The notes under the pieces were generated by a model that saw nothing but the letters and a program-made list of their open reading frames with translations, was not told the DNA's origin and made no database searches. 64,000 bases of DNA from the NCBI RefSeq assembly GCF_025460765.1, contig NZ_JAMWEG010000008.1, positions 62,001-126,000 on the forward strand, read 5' to 3'. The DNA is from Micromonospora sp. MA102. GTDB taxonomy: Bacteria; Actinomycetota; Actinomycetes; Mycobacteriales; Micromonosporaceae. Of this stretch, positions 53,131-61,025 are shown piece by piece. Positions within the stretch are counted from its first letter, which is position 1. Every line of letters starts with the position of its first letter. A program made the position numbers and the translations under genes.

Positions 53131-53731
53131 GCCACTGATCTCCTTGGGCGAGACCGGATCCGCGTACGGCCCGGTGGAAGGGCGCTCGGACGTCCGCCGG
53201 GGGACGGATCGTCGGCGCCACGGGTGTATTCGGGGGTGCCCGACCCGGACGGGCGTGATGGTGGTGGTGTCGACCGGCCCACGGGACCGGTCGAGGAGTC
53301 GGACGCCGGCCGGTGGACCCGGCTGCCCTCGGCGTCTGAGCTCGCGGTGTGGCTCCCCGAACCGCTGCAGCGATTCTTGCATGGGAGCGCTTCCATGGCA
53401 ATGGTTCGATGCGCTCCGTCCGGGACGAGCGGGATCGAACACCCAGGCCGCGCCGAAAACGGCGCCGATGGCCGGAAGCCGGGCAGACCGGCAGAGTGCG
53501 CCACGCCATGGCACGGCCGACAGCAGTCGACGCGCGAACGGCCGAGCGGACACACCCTCGCCCCAGCCGCCCAGGAGCCCACTAAAAGTGGCGTAGCACC
53601 CGTACCGCTCCCATCGCCCGCAAACTCCTAAACACGAATCTTTCCCCGTATAACTCATGAACCGGTCTAACGTCGGTCGTAGCTCGACTGAAGGCGGGCT
53701 CAGGACAAAAAGGGATGGAGTGACGCAGGTC
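53131..53731. other. Divergent intergenic region, cellulase / charged-repeat protein
   Basis: 601 nt without a supported gene. The cellulase promoter with a CebR-like operator is at 53373-53401, giving a ~236-nt leader. To the right, GTATAAC near 53648 and GTCTAAC near 53664 could be -10 elements for the repeat protein, without clear -35 matches. The rest shows nothing recognised. Confidence 0.45.
53373..53401 (-). promoter_or_regulatory. Cellulase promoter with CebR-like operator in the spacer
   Basis: On the minus strand, -35 TTGCCA (53396-53401), exactly 17 nt, -10 AAGAAT (53373-53378). The spacer carries TGGAAGCGCTCCCA (53382-53395), 13 of 14 matches to the CebR box TGGGAGCGCTCCCA of cellulolytic actinobacteria. 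A LacI-type repressor relieved by cello-oligosaccharides is expected. No CebR gene is in the window. Confidence 0.78.
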
Positions 53732-54742
53732 ATGGCTAAGAAGATGCTCGGGAAGCTCGTTGCGGGTGCCGCTCTCGGCGGCGCGTCCCTGCTGCTGTTC
53801 TCGCCCGGGGCGGCGAACGCGGCCAGCGCGACCGCCGTCGCCAAGCCGCAGATCAGCCTTCCCGGTACCTGCTCTGGGGAGCACGAGGACTGGGACCACA
53901 AGAACTGGGACCGCAAGGACTGGGACCGCAGCTACGAGGACCGCAAGGACCACGACCGCAAGGACGAGGACCGCAAGGACCACGACGGCAAGGACCAGGA
54001 CGGCAAGCACGACGACGGCAAGGACCAGGACGGCAAGCACGACGACGGCAAGGACCAGGACGGCAAGCACGACGACGGCAAGCACGACGACGGCAAGGAC
54101 CAGGACGGCAAGCACGACGACGGCAAGGACCAGGACGGCAAGCACGACGACGGCAAGGACTACCAGGACGGCAAGGGCGAGGAGCACAACGACTGGCAGG
54201 GCAGCGACTCCTGGCAGCCGGGCGCTGACGGCCAGGGCGGCGGCCTGGTCGCCGACCAGCCGGGCGACGAGAAGGACCGCAAGGACGAGAACCGCAAGGA
54301 CGACGAGCGCAAGGACGAGAACCGCAAGGACGAGAACCGCAAGGACGACGAGCGCAACGACCAGGACAACAAGGAGCACGACGCCAAGGACCAGGACCGG
54401 CGCGACGAGGACCAGAAGGACCACGACCGCAAGGACGAGGACCGCAAGGACTGGGACAACCGCAGCTGGGACAGCAAGGACGAGGACCAGAAGGGCCACG
54501 ACCGCAAGGACGAGGACCGCAAGGACTGGGACAACAAGGACGACAACAAGAAGGACCACGACCGCAAGGACGAGGACCGCAAGGACTGCATGCCGCGTGG
54601 CCACGTCGACGGCGGTGACGGTGGCATGACCACCACCAGCCTGGACCGCAACATGGCCGCCAGCGGGGTGGGCGTCATCGGTGCCGCCGCCCTGGGCGGG
54701 ATGATCCTGCTGCGCCGGCGCCGGGGCGATGACCTCGTCTGA
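53732..54742 (+). CDS. Secreted Asp/Lys-rich repeat protein with C-terminal membrane anchor; probable sortase F substrate
   Basis: The 336-residue protein has a signal peptide (1-31: LVAGAALGGASLLLFSPGAANA). Residues ~48-285 are almost entirely Asp, Lys, Glu, Arg, His and Asn in KDxD-type repeats (DRKDEDRKDHD; DGKDQDGKHD), bounded by the only two cysteines (47 and 286). The C-terminus has TTTSLDRNMAASG, a hydrophobic helix (VGVIGAAALGGMILL) and RRRRGDDLV. This is laid out like a sorting signal but contains no LPxTG. Its 3' end overlaps the class F sortase gene by 14 nt. It may be a cell-surface polyampholyte. Function unknown. Confidence 0.8.
   Translation: MAKKMLGKLVAGAALGGASLLLFSPGAANAASATAVAKPQISLPGTCSGEHEDWDHKNWDRKDWDRSYEDRKDHDRKDEDRKDHDGKDQDGKHDDGKDQDGKHDDGKDQDGKHDDGKHDDGKDQDGKHDDGKDQDGKHDDGKDYQDGKGEEHNDWQGSDSWQPGADGQGGGLVADQPGDEKDRKDENRKDDERKDENRKDENRKDDERNDQDNKEHDAKDQDRRDEDQKDHDRKDEDRKDWDNRSWDSKDEDQKGHDRKDEDRKDWDNKDDNKKDHDRKDEDRKDCMPRGHVDGGDGGMTTTSLDRNMAASGVGVIGAAALGGMILLRRRRGDDLV
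53984..54148 (+). repeat. 30-bp in-frame tandem repeat inside the charged-repeat gene
   Basis: Five identical or near-identical 30-bp units encode DGKDQDGKHD (53984-54013, 54014-54043, 54044-54073, 54089-54118, 54119-54148), with a half unit at 54074-54088. Exact nucleotide identity points to recent slippage or recombination and predicts length variation between strains. Confidence 0.9.
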
Positions 54743-55496
54743 CCGGACGGCGACACGGGCCGGCGGCCGTCACGGGAAACCGTGGCGCGCCGCCGGCGCC
54801 GCCGTCGTCGTCCTGCTCGGCATGGTGGGCGCCGGCATGATCGGGGCATCGGTGCGGACCGTGCCGCCCGCCCGCCCGCCCCAGCCGCTCGCCCAGGCCG
54901 GGCCCGCCGACCCGTCGCCGTCGCCGTCGCCGACCGCCATCCCGGGCCCCACCGGCGGCATCGGCGCGGAAACAGCCGACCAGGCGTCCGTCGACGACGA
55001 CTCCGCGGTGACCCCGCACCCGGACCTCACTCCCGCCGGACTGCCCCGCTCGACCCCGACGACCATCTCGATCCCCCGGATCGGCGTGCACGCCGAGATC
55101 ATGACCCTCGGCCTGAACCCGGACGGCACGGTCCAGGTGCCCCCGCTGGAGCAGGCCATGAAGGCGGGCTGGTACTCCCCCGGGCCCAGTCCCGGCGAGG
55201 CCGGCAACTCGGTGATCGTCGGCCACGTCGACTCGGCCAAGCTCGGGCCGGCCGTCTTCTTCAACCTCGGCGCGCTCCGGATGGGCGACACCATCTCCAT
55301 CGCCCGGGAGGACGGCTCGGCCGCCACCTTCACGGTGACCGAGGTGAAGTCGTACCCGAAGGCGGCCTTCCCCACCGAACTGGTGTACGGCCCGTCCGAC
55401 AAGCCCGGCCTGCGGGTGGTCACCTGCGGTGGGACGTTCGACGAGAGCAGCCGCAGCTACGTCGACAACGTCATCGCCTTCGCCAGCCTGGCGTGA
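54729..55496 (+). CDS. Class F sortase
   Basis: The 255-residue membrane-anchored transpeptidase has an N-terminal signal anchor (~20-40) and a Pro-rich linker. The sortase domain covers ~110-255, with catalytic His166 (VIVGHVDSA), Cys233 (RVVTCGGTFD) and Arg242 (SSRSYVDN). The TCGG context and short domain are typical of actinobacterial class F. The ATG is inside the end of the charged-repeat gene (14-nt overlap), so they are translated together, which makes that protein the best candidate substrate. Confidence 0.92.
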   Translation: MTSSDRTATRAGGRHGKPWRAAGAAVVVLLGMVGAGMIGASVRTVPPARPPQPLAQAGPADPSPSPSPTAIPGPTGGIGAETADQASVDDDSAVTPHPDLTPAGLPRSTPTTISIPRIGVHAEIMTLGLNPDGTVQVPPLEQAMKAGWYSPGPSPGEAGNSVIVGHVDSAKLGPAVFFNLGALRMGDTISIAREDGSAATFTVTEVKSYPKAAFPTELVYGPSDKPGLRVVTCGGTFDESSRSYVDNVIAFASLA

Positions 55497-55500
55497 AGCG

Positions 55501-55653
55501 GCGCGGCCCGGCGGTCGGTCACCCGACCCACTTGGCCGGGTGGGCGCCGCGAAACGGGCGCGGCCCGGCGGTCGGTCACCCGACCCACTTGGCCGGGTGG
55601 GCGCCGCGAAACGGGCGCGGCCCGGCGGTCGGTCACCCGACCACCGGGCCGCG
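55501..55653. repeat. 57-bp intergenic tandem repeat, 2.6 copies
   Basis: Two nearly complete 57-bp units begin at 55501 and 55558, and a third, diverging after ~27 bp, begins at 55615. Each starts GCGCGGCCCGGCGGTCGGTC. The third ends in a hairpin with its other arm, while the first two carry a different tail. It fills the gap between the convergent sortase and gdh genes. Confidence 0.88.
55616..55652 (+). terminator. Hairpin formed by the third 57-bp unit
   Basis: CGCGGCCCGG pairs with CCGGGCCGCG, and inside GTCGG with CCGAC around a TCAC loop. It is a strong bidirectional stem-loop 20 nt from the gdh stop. Confidence 0.7.
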
Positions 55654-55671
55654 TCCGGCGTGCGTACCGCG

Positions 55672-58600
55672 TCAGGCCGCGGCTGAGGTCCGCACCAGGG
55701 TGCGGATCTGCCGTAGCAGCACCGACAGGGCGGACAGGTCGGCGCGGGACTCGTCGAACTCCCCCATCGCCCGGTGCGCCCGGTGGATCGAGGTGGCGTT
55801 CGCCTGCTCCCACTCCTGCACCCGCTCGACCGGCGGGAGGCTGTCCGAAGTGGAACCGAGGACCTCCGCGGTGAGCGCGGCCAGCGCGGCGTACAGGTCG
55901 TAGCGCAGCGCCATCCGGGCCAGGGTCTGCCAGCGGTCCTCCCGCGGCAGCAGGGAGATCTTCGACAGCAGGGCGTCCACCCGGAACCGGTCGGAGAGGA
56001 CGAAGTAGACCGAGGCCACCTCGCCCACGTCCCGCCCGGTCGACTGGGCGGTCTCCACCACGTCGAGCAGGCCGAAGCTGTACATCAGCCGGGTCGCCTG
56101 CTCGGCCAGGTCGCGGGGCAGCCCCTTGCCGATCAGCGAGTCGATGTGGGCGGCGATCGCCTCCCGCTCGGTGCCGTAGAAGAGGTTCTCCAGCCCCGGC
56201 AGCAGCCGGGCCACCCCGTCGCGCAGGCGGGCGATCTCCCCCGGTACGTCGATCGGCGAGCGCCGGTTGGTGACCAGCCAGCGCACCGCGCGGTCGAGCA
56301 GCCGCCGGGTGTCCAGGTAGACGCTGGTCTGCAGGTCGGGTGAGACCTTGTTGTCCAGCGCCTCGACCGCGTCCCACAGTTCGCGCAGCCCGAACACCTC
56401 ACGGACCACCACGTACGCCCGCAGCACGTCCGCCGCCGACGCAGCCGTCTCCTCGACCACCCGGAAGAGGAACGTGATGCCGCCCCGGTTGATCGCCTCG
56501 TTGACCAGGACCGTGGTGACGATGTCCCGGCGCAGCCGGTGCTGGCCCATCCGGTCGGCGAACCGCTCCCGCAGCGGGGTCGGGAAGTAGTTGACCAGGA
56601 CGTCGGTCGTCCACTCCTCGTCCGCCAGCCCCTCGGCGACGATCTCCCGCTCCAGCACGATCTTCACGTACGCCAGCAGCACCGCGAACTCCGGCGCGGT
56701 CAGCCCGGTCTCGCCGCGCACCGCCAGTTCCTCGTCCGGCGGCAGCGCCTCCAGCGCCCGGTCCAGCTGACCGGCCCGCTCCAGCTCGTTGATCATCCGG
56801 CGGTGCACCGGGAGCAGCGAGGCGGCCTGGGCCTGGGCGTTGTTCAGCGCCCGGGCCTGGTCGTAGTTGTCCCGCAGCACCAGGTCGGCGACCTCGTCGG
56901 TCATCTGCGCCAGCAGCTCGTCGCGGTGCGGCGTGTCGAGCACGCCGTCGGCGACCGCAGTGTTGAGCAGGATCTTGATGTTCACCTCGTGGTCGGAGCA
57001 GTCCACCCCGGCCGCGTTGTCGATGAAGTCGGTGTAGATCCGGCCGCCGGCCGCCGCGTACTCGATCCGGCCGTGCTGGGTGAAGCCCAGGTTGCCGCCC
57101 TCACCGACCACCCGGCAGCGCAGGCCCTTGCCGTCCACCCGGATGGCGTCGTTGGACTTGTCGCCGACCTCGGCGTTGGTCTGCGTCGACGCCTTCACAT
57201 AGGTGCCGATGCCGCCGTTCCAGAACAGGTCCACCGGCGCGGTGAGGATCGCCTTCATCAGCTCCTGAGGGCTGAGCTGCGTGACGTCCTCGTCGAGGCC
57301 GAGCACCGCGCGCACCTGCGGCGAGACCGGCACCGACTTGGCGGTACGCGGGTAGATCCCGCCGCCCGCCGAGATCAGCTCGGCGTTGTAGTCCTCCCAG
57401 GACGACCGGGGCAGGTCGAACAGCCGCTTCCGCTCGTCCCACGAGGTGGCCGCGTCCGGATCCGGGTCCAGGAAGATGTGCCGGTGGTCGAAGGCGGCCA
57501 CCAGCCGGATGTGCTTCGACAGCAGCATCCCGTTGCCGAACACGTCGCCGGACATGTCGCCGACGCCGACCACCGTGAAGTCCTGGGTCTGGGTGTCGTG
57601 CCCCAGCTCCCGGAAGTGCCGCTTCACCGACTCCCAGGCGCCCCGGGCCGTGATGCCCATCTTCTTGTGGTCGTAGCCGGCCGAACCGCCGGAGGCGAAC
57701 GCGTCGCCCAGCCAGAAGTTGTGCGCGGCGGAGATCTCGTTGGCGATGTCGGAGAACGTCGCCGTGCCCTTGTCCGCCGCCACCACCAGGTACGGGTCGT
57801 CGGCGTCGTGCCGGACCACGTCCTCCGGCGGCACGATCCGGCCGCTGGAGATGTTGTCGGTGACGTCGAGCAGCGCGCCGACGAATTCCTTGTAGCAGGC
57901 CACCGCCTCGTCCCGGTCGCCCGGCTTCTGCTTGAGCACGAAGCCGCCCTTGGCGCCCACCGGCACGATCACGGCGTTCTTCACCATCTGCGCCTTGACC
58001 AGGCCGAGCACCTCGGTGCGGAAGTCCTCGCGCCGGTCGGACCAGCGCAGGCCGCCCCGGGCCACCGGCCCGAACCGCAGGTGCACGCCCTCGAACCGGG
58101 GCGAGTAGACGAAGATCTCGAACTTGGGCCGCGGTGCCGGCAGCTCCGGGATCGCCTGCGGGTCCAGCTTGAACGCGACGTACGACTTGGGCCGCCCGCC
58201 GACCGGCCGCTGGTAGAAGCTGGTGCGCAGGGTGGCCTGGATCAACGTCAGGAACGACCGCAGGATCCGGTCCTGGTCGAGGCTGGCCACGTCGTCCAGC
58301 GCCTCACCGATCGCGGTGACCAGCTCGCCGCCGCGCTCGCGGCGCTCGTCCAGGGTGGACGCCCCCGGGGCGAACCGGGTCTCGAAGAGGTCCACCAGCA
58401 GGGTGGCGATCTTCGGGTACGCGATGAAGGTCTGCTCCATGTACTCCTGCGAGAACACGGCGCCGGCCTGTCGCAGGTACTTCGCGTACGCCCGGAGCAC
58501 CACGACCTGCCGCCAGGTGAGCCCGGCCCGGAGCACCAGCTCGTTGAAGCCGTCCACCTCGGCCTCGCCCCGCCAGGCGGCGGCGAAGGCGTTCTCGACG

Positions 58601-60738
58601 TGCGGGCGGACCTCGGCCAGCTCCTGGTGCGCCTCCGGCAGTTGCAGCCCGAAGTCGTAGAGCCAGATCCGGCCGTCGACGCGCTCCACCTCGTACGGGT
58701 GCTCGTCGACCACCCGGACGCCGAGCGAGTGCAGCACCGGCAGCACGGCGGAGAGCATCATCGGCTCGCCGTACCGGTAGACCTTGAACCGGACGTCCAT
58801 GGTCTCGTCGACCTCGACGGGCCGGCCGGCGCCGTTGGTGCGCCCGGCGAGCTGCTTGCGGAACAGGTGCATCTCCAGCTGGCCCGGCTCCTCGAGCAGC
58901 TCCAGCTTGGCCAGGTCCTTCATGGCCTCGTACGGGGTGTGCCCGTCCTTGTAGCCCTCCGGGAACGCGTCGGCGTACCGGCTGAACAGGTGCTTGGCCT
59001 GCTCGTCGCCGAGCTTGCGCTCCAGCACCAGCCGGTAGTCGTCGTCCCACAGGCGGGTCGCGTCGGCCAGCTCCTCGGCGAGCAGGTCGGCGTCGATCTC
59101 GCCGGGCGGGTTGTTCGGGTCGGTCCGGACGATGAAGTGCACCCGGGCCAGCATCGACTCGGTCACCCGGGTGGTGTAGTCGACCCCGACGCCGTTCAGC
59201 TCGCGCAGCAGGATGTCCTGCATGCGCAGCCGGTTCTGGGTGGTGAACCGGTCCCGGGGCAGGTAGATCAGGCAGGAGATGAACCGTCCGTAGCCGTCCC
59301 GGCGCAGGAACACCCGCAGCTGCCGGCGGCCGGCCATGCGGAGCACACCGATCACCGCGTGGTAGAGGTCGTCGGTCTTGATCTGGAACAGCTCGTCGCG
59401 CGGGTACGTCTCCAGGATCTGCAGCAGGTCCTTGCCGGAGTGGCTGCGCAGGCTCAGGCCCGAGCGGTCCAGCACCTCGGCGACCTTCCGCCGGACCACC
59501 GGCAGCTCCTGCACGCTGGTCCGGTAGGCCGCCGTGGAGAACAGGCCCAGGAAGCGCCGCTCCCCGACCACCTCGCCGGCCTCGTTGAAGATCTTGAAGC
59601 CGATGTAGTCGAGGTAGGCCGAGCGGTGCACGGTGGCCCGCGAGTTGGCCTTGGTGATGATGAGCAGGCGCTTCTCCAGCACCTTCTCGTGCGCCTCGGG
59701 CGTCATCGAGTTCAGCGACCGGGCCTCGGGCGAGTCGGACCGCAGGATGCCCAGCCCGGTGCCCAGGACCGCCTCCAGGGCCTGGCCGCCGTCCGCGCCG
59801 TCGGTGTCGACCAGCCGGTACTCCCGGTAGCCGAGGAAGGTGAAGTGGTCGTGCGCCAGCCAGCGCAGCAGCTCCACCGAGTCGGTGATGTCCTTCTCCG
59901 GCACCGGCGGGCGGTTGTCCGAGGTGCGGGCCGAGGCCAGCTCGTCGGCCAGGGCCAGGGCCCGCTGCCGCATCTTCGGCCAGTCCTCGACGGCCTCCCG
60001 CACGTCGGTGAGCACCCGCTGCAGCTCCCGGCGCAGCTTCTCCCGCTCGGCCGCGTCGCGGACCGGGTCGATCTCGATCCGCATCCAGCTCTCGACCAGG
60101 TCACCGGCGATCGCGTCGTCCGGCTCCACGTCCGCGGAGACCTCGGTCAGCCGGCCCAGCGGCTCCCGGCGGACCACCACCAGCGGGTGCACGAGCAGGT
60201 GCACGTCGAGGTGGTGCGAGTTCAGCAGCGCGGTCACCGAGTCGACCAGGAACGGCATGTCGTCGGTGACGATCTCGACAACCGTGTGGTGCTGCTCGGC
60301 GTCGGGCTCGTGGATGCGCAGCTTCAGCTCGCCCGGCACCCGCTGCTGGGCGAGGTCCCGGTGGGCCCGGGCCGCGTCGAGCATCTCCTCGGCGGTGAAG
60401 CCGATCAGCTCCTCGTCGGGCGCGAACCGCCAGAAGCGGCCCACCAGGGTGGCCGCGCCGTGGTCGTCACCGGCCAGCGCGACCGCCTGGGCGACCAGGC
60501 GCTCCGCGTTGGGTACCGGCTCGTCCAGCTCGGCATCCTCGGACTCGTCACCCAGTGCCTGCGCGGGCAGGCCCAGGTCGTAGAGGGTGTCGATGCTGGA
60601 ACCGGTCATCCCGGTCGCTCCTGTGTCGAGACGGCTGAAACCGTCCCCGTCGGTCGCCGAATCGAAGCTGTCATCGTCCCGGCTGGTGTCAGCCTGCCGG
60701 AGGTCGGGTCCCGGTTTGATCGCCGGACGCCGGTCCAT
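55672..60738 (-). CDS. gdh: NAD-specific glutamate dehydrogenase, large (180-kDa) type
   Basis: The 1688-residue enzyme oxidises glutamate to 2-oxoglutarate and ammonia with NAD. It has the large-class layout: a long N-terminal regulatory region with ACT-like segments, a central catalytic domain around residues 840-1150 (FGPVARGGLRWSDRREDFRTEVLGLV, VKNAVIVPVGAKGGFVLK, WNGGIGTYVKAS) and a long helical C-terminus. Related to Rv2476c and the Streptomyces enzyme. ATG at 60738 has GAGGGGAG 8 nt upstream; GTG at 60747 is an alternative. Antisense open frames over it are composition artefacts. Confidence 0.95.
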   Translation of the reverse strand: MDRRPAIKPGPDLRQADTSRDDDSFDSATDGDGFSRLDTGATGMTGSSIDTLYDLGLPAQALGDESEDAELDEPVPNAERLVAQAVALAGDDHGAATLVGRFWRFAPDEELIGFTAEEMLDAARAHRDLAQQRVPGELKLRIHEPDAEQHHTVVEIVTDDMPFLVDSVTALLNSHHLDVHLLVHPLVVVRREPLGRLTEVSADVEPDDAIAGDLVESWMRIEIDPVRDAAEREKLRRELQRVLTDVREAVEDWPKMRQRALALADELASARTSDNRPPVPEKDITDSVELLRWLAHDHFTFLGYREYRLVDTDGADGGQALEAVLGTGLGILRSDSPEARSLNSMTPEAHEKVLEKRLLIITKANSRATVHRSAYLDYIGFKIFNEAGEVVGERRFLGLFSTAAYRTSVQELPVVRRKVAEVLDRSGLSLRSHSGKDLLQILETYPRDELFQIKTDDLYHAVIGVLRMAGRRQLRVFLRRDGYGRFISCLIYLPRDRFTTQNRLRMQDILLRELNGVGVDYTTRVTESMLARVHFIVRTDPNNPPGEIDADLLAEELADATRLWDDDYRLVLERKLGDEQAKHLFSRYADAFPEGYKDGHTPYEAMKDLAKLELLEEPGQLEMHLFRKQLAGRTNGAGRPVEVDETMDVRFKVYRYGEPMMLSAVLPVLHSLGVRVVDEHPYEVERVDGRIWLYDFGLQLPEAHQELAEVRPHVENAFAAAWRGEAEVDGFNELVLRAGLTWRQVVVLRAYAKYLRQAGAVFSQEYMEQTFIAYPKIATLLVDLFETRFAPGASTLDERRERGGELVTAIGEALDDVASLDQDRILRSFLTLIQATLRTSFYQRPVGGRPKSYVAFKLDPQAIPELPAPRPKFEIFVYSPRFEGVHLRFGPVARGGLRWSDRREDFRTEVLGLVKAQMVKNAVIVPVGAKGGFVLKQKPGDRDEAVACYKEFVGALLDVTDNISSGRIVPPEDVVRHDADDPYLVVAADKGTATFSDIANEISAAHNFWLGDAFASGGSAGYDHKKMGITARGAWESVKRHFRELGHDTQTQDFTVVGVGDMSGDVFGNGMLLSKHIRLVAAFDHRHIFLDPDPDAATSWDERKRLFDLPRSSWEDYNAELISAGGGIYPRTAKSVPVSPQVRAVLGLDEDVTQLSPQELMKAILTAPVDLFWNGGIGTYVKASTQTNAEVGDKSNDAIRVDGKGLRCRVVGEGGNLGFTQHGRIEYAAAGGRIYTDFIDNAAGVDCSDHEVNIKILLNTAVADGVLDTPHRDELLAQMTDEVADLVLRDNYDQARALNNAQAQAASLLPVHRRMINELERAGQLDRALEALPPDEELAVRGETGLTAPEFAVLLAYVKIVLEREIVAEGLADEEWTTDVLVNYFPTPLRERFADRMGQHRLRRDIVTTVLVNEAINRGGITFLFRVVEETAASAADVLRAYVVVREVFGLRELWDAVEALDNKVSPDLQTSVYLDTRRLLDRAVRWLVTNRRSPIDVPGEIARLRDGVARLLPGLENLFYGTEREAIAAHIDSLIGKGLPRDLAEQATRLMYSFGLLDVVETAQSTGRDVGEVASVYFVLSDRFRVDALLSKISLLPREDRWQTLARMALRYDLYAALAALTAEVLGSTSDSLPPVERVQEWEQANATSIHRAHRAMGEFDESRADLSALSVLLRQIRTLVRTSAAA

Positions 60739-60987
60739 CGGTGCCACTCCCCTCGACCCACCGCGTTGTGGGTCACTCTGCCGCCCAGCCTAGGCCTGCC
60801 GCTGTGCCCCTTCGTCGGCGGACCACTGGCCGGACGTCCGGATCGGGACTCTGTCCTTTCACCCGTTGCGGGTCCGTGGTCGGCCGGTCGCGGAGTACCC
60901 GGACTGGCGATGTTCATCACACTGCCACACGGCACTCTTTGCCTGCGCAAAGGCCATGCCGGGACGGTGGGGAGCCGCGCGTCGTAC

Positions 60988-60993
60988 TAGCGT
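60988..60993 (+). promoter_or_regulatory. -10 element of the penicillin-binding lipoprotein promoter
   Basis: TAGCGT in CGTACTAGCGTGCAGG would start transcription near 61000, 26 nt before the ATG, leaving room for the CCGGAGGG ribosome-binding site. Confidence 0.5.
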
Positions 60994-61025
60994 GCAGGGC
61001 AGTTTCAAACCGGAGGGACCGCTTC

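Noticed and set aside
53984..54148. CRISPR-like array
   Set aside because: Units are contiguous, in frame, without unique spacers, inside a coding gene, and no cas genes are present.
56539..60990. A 1483-codon open frame on the plus strand opposite gdh, and similar long frames opposite other genes
   Set aside because: The minus-strand gdh frame has clear family motifs throughout. The antisense frame is Val/Gly/Arg/His-rich low complexity caused by high third-position GC.
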